Origin: Bacteroidales bacterium MB20-C3-3
GTDB taxonomy: Bacteria > Bacteroidota > Bacteroidia > Bacteroidales > UBA932
Assembly: GCA_035609245.1 (NCBI GenBank)
Contig: CP141202.1
Location: 2,108,001 to 2,172,000, forward strand
Reading direction: 5' to 3'
DNA: 64,000 bases
Shown here: piece after piece, positions 58,381 to 64,000 of the stretch
How positions within the stretch are numbered: the stretch's first letter is position 1
Layout of the letters: each line of letters begins with the position of its first letter
Program-made: the position numbers and the translations under genes
Notes under the pieces: model-generated
Told to the model about the DNA's origin: nothing
Database searches by the model: none
The model's input: only the letters and a program-made list of their open reading frames with translations

Positions 58381-60953
58381 AGTGAAACAGCCGGAAGGAG
58401 TTCCCTGTAAAAAACTGAATTCAGAAATATCCGGGTACTGCCGTGCCAGTAGCCTCGGAACGAAGGGTCGTCCGCCAGAATTACTATGCCTCTTCCTGTA
58501 AGTATAGCAGGGGTGTCAGAAAATATACCTTTATACCTCTTCTGCAGGAATCCGCTTAAAAGAGGCTCTTTTGTATACCTTGCGGGTACGGCAAATCTGT
58601 TTTTAGGCTCTGCAAAAACAACATCTCTGCTTTTGAAAAGTGGGAGGGATTCGCTCTCAATTCCGTAAGAGACCGGACTTGTTTTGTCCAGTGATGCCTC
58701 CAGAATTATTCCGTTCACCCTGGAGGCACCCCTCTGCTCCTGAAAATGTTCGTAAGTACCATCTGCAATTTTGAAGGTATCTCTCTTCTCTGTAACAATT
58801 TTAATATTTGCCAGCCCCAATTCGTTAACAGTTCTTAATGCTGAGCCAATAGCTATTAAGGTATTTCCAGTCTCTCCATTCCAGCTTGAAAGCCTGTTTT
58901 TAATCGTCTGGCTAATTTGAATATTACCTGTAAAAACTATGACATTGTATTTTGAGAGATCTCCCGGAGACTCTGCATCAATAAGTGAGACAGGTATCCC
59001 CAGCCTGTAATCAAACAGATGCCATATCTCACCAACTGTGCCGTATGATGCACCTCTGCCGGTAATAACTGCAACAGATGGTTTTGATATAACTCTGAAG
59101 TGGTTACTTCCCGGATCTGTATCCCCTTCACTCTGGCCGGCACTGCAACTGAAGGCTTTAATTCCGGCTCCTCTGTACTTTTTCAGAGCATCAATCAAAA
59201 TAGAGTTTAATTTATCAGCCGGTATCTTTTGCTGGGCAACCGGAATCATCAGAGTACCTCTGTTAAATTGCCTCTCGCTGCCATTTGCTTTGTAACTAAA
59301 TGGTTTATCGGCAACCTTTACGATAACTCCGTTGTCTAAAAGCCGGTATATCAAACTATATGAGTAGAGGTCCGATGTCTCCACAAGGTACATATATCTG
59401 CTAACACCGGGCATATCCATATTTGCCATCCTGTCAAATTCACTATCTCCTGTAACAGGTTTCCCAAGAAGAGATGAGCTCTCCTTAACCTCGGCATAAG
59501 AGATATTCATTGCCAGTGGTACTGTCCATGCAGATATGTCGTAAAATGTCGTATCCCTGAATGTTAGATTTCTTTCAAAGATGGTTCTTACAACTGAGTA
59601 TTGTTGCTGCTGAACCGGAACAATCCATGAGTTGCCGGGGGTAAATGTTTTTCCGTTAATTTTAACCTCCTTCGAAATATTATAAACTCTAATATCGTGA
59701 GCTCTCAGCATCCTGTAAAGCTCCCGACTGAGTGAAATATCACCTTCTGAACCAAATATATACCCCTGAACTAAATCCTTCTCTGCCATCCTCTTTCTCT
59801 CGGCAAAAAAGTTCCTCTGATAATCCATAAGTTCGCCCCTCATCTCCACTCCCGCTTTCAGGGCACTGAACGAGTTAAAAACCTGGTTGCGGACATTGTC
59901 AGAGAGTGTCACAACAATACCATTTCTCTCCCTTGCAACACCTCTTGGATTGGGCTGTTCATAAAGGATGCCTATTGCTCCCGATAGGTCCGGCAGGGTA
60001 GAGCCTTTGCCGGTATAGAAGTCATCAAAATCCTCTTTTGAGAAATGCATGGTTCCTATCTCTCCAAAGAGCTCCGAGTGGTAAGCCGATATCTTCTTTG
60101 TGAGCAGCCAGTTTTGGTCAGGAATGAGAGGATTTGTACTGTTTCTGATTCCCGGTGAGAAGAATGTCCCATTAGCGTTCCCCTGTTCGTGAAAGTCGTT
60201 TACCATTGCAGGGAGCCATTTGTAAAACAGGTCAAGTCTTGAGCGGCTCTCCGGATGTTGAGCGAGCAGCCAGTCTCTGTTCAGGTCAAACCAGTAGTGG
60301 TTTGAGCGACTGCTTGGGGCGGGCTCTCGGAACTCCCTTGAGTTTTCGTCACTATTGCCTGCAAGTGAGAGGTTTGAATTCACCCAGCCGGCATACCTCT
60401 GACCTCCATCGGGATTAATTGAGGGTTGAAGAATAACTATAGTTTTCTCCAGCATATCTGTAATAATTTTGTCCTCCGAGGCTGCCAGGGCATAGGCGAA
60501 AATTACAGATGCGTTCATACCTGTTGCTTCGTTTCCGTGAACACTATAGCCAAACCAGTTAACCACCGGCATCTGATCCGGATTTAGCTTTGATGATTGA
60601 GATGGGTCCGCAATTTTAAGACGCTCAGTGCGGATACTCTCCAGGTTTTCAAGATTTTCCGGAGTGCTTATTGTAAGATAGATGATTGGGTTTTTCTCAT
60701 AAGTATATCCCTGTTCAATAATTTTTACCCTTGGTGACAGCTCCGCCAATCTTCTCATGTAAATGAGAACCTGGTCGTAAGTTATATGTCTCTCGCCGCT
60801 CTTAAATCCCAGAACCTTTTCAGGAGCAGGGATTTTGCTGTTAAAGTTTTCAACTCCTTCAGGCATATACCAGATAAGCTCTTTTCCCTGAGCATAATTA
60901 AATCCATATGCTGTAATTAAAAACAGCAAACACATTAGGGCCCTTTTCATCAT
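58377..60953 (-). CDS. M14 family zinc carboxypeptidase, secreted
   Basis: 858 residues with a signal peptide (1-21). The M14 zinc motif is HGNE (SVHGNEATG, about 133-138) with the third ligand His in NDFHEQGN (about 255). RxxxxR-type residues NRDWLLAQHPE and the catalytic Glu candidate LYEQPNPRG are present. A long C-terminal part (about 400-850) includes a glutamine amidotransferase-like segment (ISKPSVAVITGRGASYG...LFDYRLGIPVSLIDA), as in long Bacteroidota M14 proteins. It trims C-terminal residues from peptides. It follows the histidine kinase gene by 13 bases. Confidence 0.9.
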   Translation of the reverse strand: MMKRALMCLLFLITAYGFNYAQGKELIWYMPEGVENFNSKIPAPEKVLGFKSGERHITYDQVLIYMRRLAELSPRVKIIEQGYTYEKNPIIYLTISTPENLENLESIRTERLKIADPSQSSKLNPDQMPVVNWFGYSVHGNEATGMNASVIFAYALAASEDKIITDMLEKTIVILQPSINPDGGQRYAGWVNSNLSLAGNSDENSREFREPAPSSRSNHYWFDLNRDWLLAQHPESRSRLDLFYKWLPAMVNDFHEQGNANGTFFSPGIRNSTNPLIPDQNWLLTKKISAYHSELFGEIGTMHFSKEDFDDFYTGKGSTLPDLSGAIGILYEQPNPRGVARERNGIVVTLSDNVRNQVFNSFSALKAGVEMRGELMDYQRNFFAERKRMAEKDLVQGYIFGSEGDISLSRELYRMLRAHDIRVYNISKEVKINGKTFTPGNSWIVPVQQQQYSVVRTIFERNLTFRDTTFYDISAWTVPLAMNISYAEVKESSSLLGKPVTGDSEFDRMANMDMPGVSRYMYLVETSDLYSYSLIYRLLDNGVIVKVADKPFSYKANGSERQFNRGTLMIPVAQQKIPADKLNSILIDALKKYRGAGIKAFSCSAGQSEGDTDPGSNHFRVISKPSVAVITGRGASYGTVGEIWHLFDYRLGIPVSLIDAESPGDLSKYNVIVFTGNIQISQTIKNRLSSWNGETGNTLIAIGSALRTVNELGLANIKIVTEKRDTFKIADGTYEHFQEQRGASRVNGIILEASLDKTSPVSYGIESESLPLFKSRDVVFAEPKNRFAVPARYTKEPLLSGFLQKRYKGIFSDTPAILTGRGIVILADDPSFRGYWHGSTRIFLNSVFYRELLPAVSL

Positions 60954-60966
60954 ATCTATTATTTGA

Positions 60967-62439
60967 TTATTTAATATTTACCGGGAGAGAAAATGAAAAT
61001 TCACTACCCTCACCAAATTTACTCTTTACCTTAATCTCTCCACCCATTAGATTGATATATGCCTTGGCGATTGAGAGTCCTAAACCTGAACCCTCGTAAC
61101 CTCTGTTAAGGTTTATATCACCCTGAGTGAAGACATTGAAAATATTATTGATAAACTCATTTTTAATCCCAATACCGGTGTCTTTTACGCAGAAATGAAC
61201 CTTGCCATCTGCTACTTTGCAATCCAGTAATGCGTACCCTCTCTCTGTAAATTTAAATGCATTCGAAAGCAGATTACCAATAACCTGAAGAAGTTTGGAT
61301 TCATCAGTTATTATAACAACATCCTCTTCAGGAGCGTTTATAACGAAGTCAACACCCTTCTCATGAGCAAAAACCAGGTAATTCTCATAAATGTTTTGCA
61401 AAAGAAGCTTAAGAGAGACATCGGAGTAAATACACCTCTCCTGTCCTGTCTGTAAAGAGGAGATGCTGATTATATCTGTAATTATTCCAAGGAGTCTTCT
61501 TCCGCTTATAGTAACTATTTTAATATAATCCTCTCTGCTTATGCTGTCTGTTTCAGGGTCATTTATAAGCTCAAGAAATCCCAGAATAGAATTTAAAGGG
61601 GTCCTGATTTCGTGTGAAATATTTTGCAGGAAGGCAGTCTTAAGTCTGTCGGCATCCTGGGCTCTCTCAGTTGCTTTTATTAGTTCACTCTCCCTCTCTC
61701 TCTGCTCTGTAAGATCAACTCCAATACCTGCAAGATATTGTTTCCCCTCAATCTCCACACCGCTTGCAGTAAAATACATTGGAATTCTCTCTCCATCCTT
61801 TCTCCTGAGCAGTGCCTCCACCTCTCCAAATCCCTCTTCAAAGGCTTGTCTGATACCCTCCTTTATTATCTCAGTACTTTTTGGATCATCTTTAAACCAA
61901 TCCATAACATGTTTTCCGGCAATCTCCTCCTGGCTGTAGCGGGTTAGCTGCTGATGCTTTTTATTCCATCTAACCAGATTACCATCAGAATCGTAGAGGT
62001 AAATCATCCCGGGGACTGCTTCAAAGATGGCCTCCATAATCATGTTGTTACGCATCAGTGATTCGGCATCCTTTTTCCTTTCAGATATGTCCCTTGTAAT
62101 AAAAATAAACCCTGAAATTTCTCCCTCAATATCTCTGATGACATTGTTATTTATCTCAAGGTTGAAACTCTCCCCATCAACTCTTACTCCTGTGTACTCC
62201 TTTGCACCTCCGTTGTCTCCCCGGAGCATCATGGCAATGCATTCGTAAACAAGCTCATGCTCCTTAACATCAATAAAATTTAATACATTCAAACCCTCAA
62301 CCTCTGAATGGCATTTAAATCCAAACATATTTACTGCACTTTGTGATGCTCTCACAACTAAACCTTTAAGGTCTGTGACAACAATACCATCCGGAGATGC
62401 CTCTAGAATTGAGAGGTTTAAGAAAGAGTCGTTAATCAT
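60967..62439 (-). CDS. Double-PAS sensor histidine kinase
   Basis: 490 residues, soluble. Two PAS domains with PAC parts (about 8-120 and 132-250; WNKKHQQLTRYSQEEI), H-box TAFLQNISHEIRTPLNS with His276, N-box VIGNLLSNAFKFTE, G1 DTGIG and G2 GSGLGLSIAK. A complete kinase; no response regulator is next to it. It has two promoter-like elements just upstream. Confidence 0.93.
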   Translation of the reverse strand: MINDSFLNLSILEASPDGIVVTDLKGLVVRASQSAVNMFGFKCHSEVEGLNVLNFIDVKEHELVYECIAMMLRGDNGGAKEYTGVRVDGESFNLEINNNVIRDIEGEISGFIFITRDISERKKDAESLMRNNMIMEAIFEAVPGMIYLYDSDGNLVRWNKKHQQLTRYSQEEIAGKHVMDWFKDDPKSTEIIKEGIRQAFEEGFGEVEALLRRKDGERIPMYFTASGVEIEGKQYLAGIGVDLTEQRERESELIKATERAQDADRLKTAFLQNISHEIRTPLNSILGFLELINDPETDSISREDYIKIVTISGRRLLGIITDIISISSLQTGQERCIYSDVSLKLLLQNIYENYLVFAHEKGVDFVINAPEEDVVIITDESKLLQVIGNLLSNAFKFTERGYALLDCKVADGKVHFCVKDTGIGIKNEFINNIFNVFTQGDINLNRGYEGSGLGLSIAKAYINLMGGEIKVKSKFGEGSEFSFSLPVNIK

Positions 62440-62466
62440 TTAGGTAAAGAGATGGGTATTCTATTC

Positions 62467-62474
62467 CAAATATA
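62467..62474 (-). promoter_or_regulatory. Promoter -7 element TATATTTG for the double-PAS kinase
   Basis: Minus-strand TATATTTG; a second match TATTTTTG lies just upstream at about 62479-62486. Predicted leader about 23 nt. Confidence 0.4.
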
Positions 62475-62500
62475 ACAAAAATAAAGATAGATAGTATACG

Positions 62501-63382
62501 CTATTTGCCAGTTGTTTGTCTCCAGAACTCCTTCTGCAGGTGCATTGTTGCATTGTCCTCCTTAACGGTTTTTATGACGCGGCTTAGTTGCTCGATTCTC
62601 TGCTCAATTATGACTTTTCCCAGCTCCTCAGTGGCACCTGTAGCATCTCCTGCATAGTGATTAGGGTATTTTGAATACCACCATATTGCTGTATAGGCAT
62701 TTGGAAGAGTAAGTCTGTTTTTGTCCGCTCCCGATTCATCTCCGGCACGTTCCATCTTTACCAGATCCGGCCTCACTACCAGCATTGTGGCACTCTCCCC
62801 CTCGTCGGCATGACCACCGGTAGTGCTTTTTCTCATAGAGGCGATGGTTTTCTGAGTATCGGCATCAACAGATGGGGTAAAGAGATAGACCGAATACTCC
62901 CTCTCCTTTGCCAGCTGTGTCTGGCAGAAATACTGCAAAAAATATGTGTTTCCGCCGTGGCCATTTACAAATATTATCTTTTTGAATCCGTTTCTGGAGA
63001 TCTCCATACATGTCTCCTCCAGCATTTTGTACAACATATCCGGACTGTAGGCAATTGTTCCCGGCTGGTGCATAGCCTCATAAATCTGCCCCGCAAAATA
63101 GAATGGGAAAACTACTGCGTACTCCTTTCCCGCAGCTTGCAGCGATGTATGCCTGGATGTGAAAACATCGGTCCCCAACGGCAGATGCTGCCCATGCTTC
63201 TCAATCACACCCATAGGCACAATACAAACCCCCTCACTTCTCTCAACCGCATATCTGAACTCAGCCGATGTAAGCTCCTCCCAGGCGGATGAGAGATTTT
63301 GAGCACTCATTTTTGTAGCGGAAATTAAAACTATACAGAATGAAAGTGTTAAAATGCGCAGATTTAGAACTGAAGTTTTCAT
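62501..63382 (-). CDS. Creatininase family amidohydrolase, exported
   Basis: 293 residues with a signal peptide (about 1-27, SA|QN). Metal-site strings of the creatininase/MftE family: MGVIEKHGQHLPLGTD (Glu-His), NGHGGNT (His) and GHADEGESATMLV (Asp/Glu). The family cleaves cyclic amides or peptides; creatinine is not an obvious substrate here. The export signal is unusual for the cytoplasmic members but occurs in Bacteroidota. Its -7 element lies at 63414-63421. Confidence 0.88.
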   Translation of the reverse strand: MKTSVLNLRILTLSFCIVLISATKMSAQNLSSAWEELTSAEFRYAVERSEGVCIVPMGVIEKHGQHLPLGTDVFTSRHTSLQAAGKEYAVVFPFYFAGQIYEAMHQPGTIAYSPDMLYKMLEETCMEISRNGFKKIIFVNGHGGNTYFLQYFCQTQLAKEREYSVYLFTPSVDADTQKTIASMRKSTTGGHADEGESATMLVVRPDLVKMERAGDESGADKNRLTLPNAYTAIWWYSKYPNHYAGDATGATEELGKVIIEQRIEQLSRVIKTVKEDNATMHLQKEFWRQTTGK

Positions 63383-63413
63383 AGTAGGTGGATTTAGGTT
63401 TATGTGAGGTCTA

Positions 63414-63421
63414 CAAATTTA
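63414..63421 (-). promoter_or_regulatory. Promoter -7 element TAAATTTG for the creatininase-family gene
   Basis: Minus-strand TAAATTTG; predicted start near 63409 and leader about 27 nt. Confidence 0.45.
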
Positions 63422-63504
63422 GTAAAAATCATTACATCCTGCCGCGTCTGCTGCCACATCCTGCTTCAGTCTGCTGTGGCATCCTTCCCCAGTGTACTGC
63501 TGTC

Positions 63505-63680
63505 CCCTACCTGAATCACCCGCAGCCCCTCCGGAACTTTTCCTCCTCGCTCACTTCGTTCGCTGTGGCGGATGTTCCTTCGCTCAAAGACCTGCTCCTC
63601 ATCCCTACCTGAATCACCCGCAGCCCCTCTGGAACTTTTCCTCCTCGCTCTCTTCGTTCGCTGTGGCGGAGGTTCCTTCG
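63505..63680. repeat. Tandem direct repeat, two 78-bp copies at 98-bp offset
   Basis: Copies 63505-63582 and 63603-63680 differ at 3 of 78 positions. Each begins CCCTACCTGAATC and holds GGAAC/GTTCC arms that could pair. An inverted copy of the first 13 bases closes the array at 63691-63703. Confidence 0.85.
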
Positions 63681-63763
63681 TGTCTCGGTTGATTCAGGTA
63701 GGGACATGACAGATAAACCGGCCGGGAACCGGCCGTGTAAACTGCGGAGCACCTTATATACTT

Positions 63764-63908
63764 GGCGGGAGGTTTGACAGGGATATTTGCTTATCTAACA
63801 GGTAGTTAGGTGTTTAAAAATTGGTTTTTTAAAAACTTTTTCAAAAAGCAATTTGCAATTGCTTCTTTTTTAAGCACATAAACGAATATCCCTGTCAACC
63901 TACCCGCC
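63764..63908. repeat. Stem-loop element C (about 24-bp inverted repeat, 97-nt loop)
   Basis: Outer arms 63764-63787 and 63885-63908 pair (14 bp perfect inner part TTGACAGGGATATT at 63774-63787 / 63885-63898, then GGCGGG/CCCGCC with small offsets). The loop folds further: CTAAC/GTTAG (63795-63799 / 63805-63809), an A5-TTGG-T6 hairpin, and AAGCAATT/AATTGCTT (63846-63853 / 63857-63864). It is built like elements A and B. Confidence 0.7.
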
Positions 63909-64000
63909 CGCCCGGCCTGAGTTGGCCATTCGGCAGTTGATTTTTGCGAAACCCGTGCGGTTCTAAGTCTCAGATTATCAATGTATAGACAACCCACCTG

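Larger units (their letters stand above)
63422..64000. other. Repeat-rich non-coding region at the window end
   Basis: No gene was found here. The short reading frames have no start context, domain or bias. It contains CTG-rich low-complexity DNA (63437-63490) with a TGCCACA/TGTGGCA dyad, two 78-bp direct repeats, a GC-rich hairpin (63719-63725 with 63729-63735), and a 145-bp stem-loop element (63764-63908). After 63908 nothing was recognised. Confidence 0.65.

Noticed and set aside
62810-63292. 160-codon plus-strand frame
   Set aside because: Antisense to the creatininase-family gene, whose motifs are clear.
63719-63735. GC-rich hairpin as a terminator
   Set aside because: A 7-bp stem is present but no T run follows on either strand, and no gene ends just before it.
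63806-63997. 63-codon minus-strand frame at the window end
   Set aside because: Overlaps the stem-loop element C; no promoter, no recognisable product, biased by the hairpin sequence.

Overview
The window is AT-rich bacterial chromosome from a member of the Bacteroidota, most likely a Bacteroidales-type anaerobe. The evidence is a complete MoxR/DUF58/BatA-BatB-BatC-BatD-BatE (Bat) operon, GH92 and GH20 glycosidases, an RluB enzyme with a long Ser/Arg/Pro-rich leader, lipoproteins of the SCxxx type, and many upstream regions carrying the Bacteroidota -7 promoter element TAnnTTTG. Almost everything is ordinary chromosome. No prophage, CRISPR array, rRNA or tRNA was recognised.

Layout. 1-7.8 kb: partial era, rluB, a MacB-like permease, a TonB-ExbD-ExbB energy-transduction set, an AsmA-like/GT51 fusion and a ChrA transporter. 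7.8-14.5 kb: secreted GH92 mannosidase coupled to an acyltransferase, an SDR, an Asp/Glu racemase, a large secreted protein of unknown function and a DUF2007 protein. 14.5-23.2 kb: MATE exporter plus a cytidylate-kinase-like protein, then a minus-strand run of membrane proteins (K+ channel, cation/H+ antiporter, TspO-like, MscS, DUF4139, MarC). 23.4-32.0 kb: a nine-gene operon for glutamate fermentation by the methylaspartate route. It holds coenzyme-B12 glutamate mutase GlmS/GlmE with its reactivator GlmL, methylaspartate ammonia-lyase, an AtuA-like/DUF4387 pair, a P-loop/SAD-domain protein of unknown role, and a two-subunit class I fumarase-type hydratase that probably acts as mesaconase. 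32-40.9 kb: truA and the Bat operon, in which BatD and BatE are one polypeptide. 40.9-47.9 kb: M28 peptidase, YfcC-type transporter, S41 peptidase, thiol peroxidase, DUF454 protein and a sodium/alanine symporter, consistent with life on peptides and amino acids. 47.9-49.2 kb: a REP-associated (Y1/HUH) transposase gene bracketed by two related stem-loop elements and short low-complexity tracts. 49.2-63.4 kb: DPP III-like peptidase, three PAS proteins of histidine-kinase type (one degenerate), an uncharacterised coiled-coil/lipoprotein pair, a DUF3575 outer-membrane-type protein, GH20, an M14 carboxypeptidase and a creatininase-family hydrolase. 63.4-64.0 kb is non-coding and repeat-rich.

How it fits together: the peptidases can supply amino acids, the symporter and YfcC-type carrier could move them, and the B12-dependent operon would turn glutamate into mesaconate and then citramalate. 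No citramalate lyase lies in the window. The most interesting items are the unexplained AtuA-like/DUF4387/P-loop-SAD trio in the glutamate operon, the transposase with paired stem-loops plus a possible third relative at the window end, the altered Bat operon (BatD-BatE fusion, loss of a signal peptide), a perfect palindrome that gives two overlapping divergent promoters at 46.53 kb, and two genes placed so that their transcripts should be leaderless.
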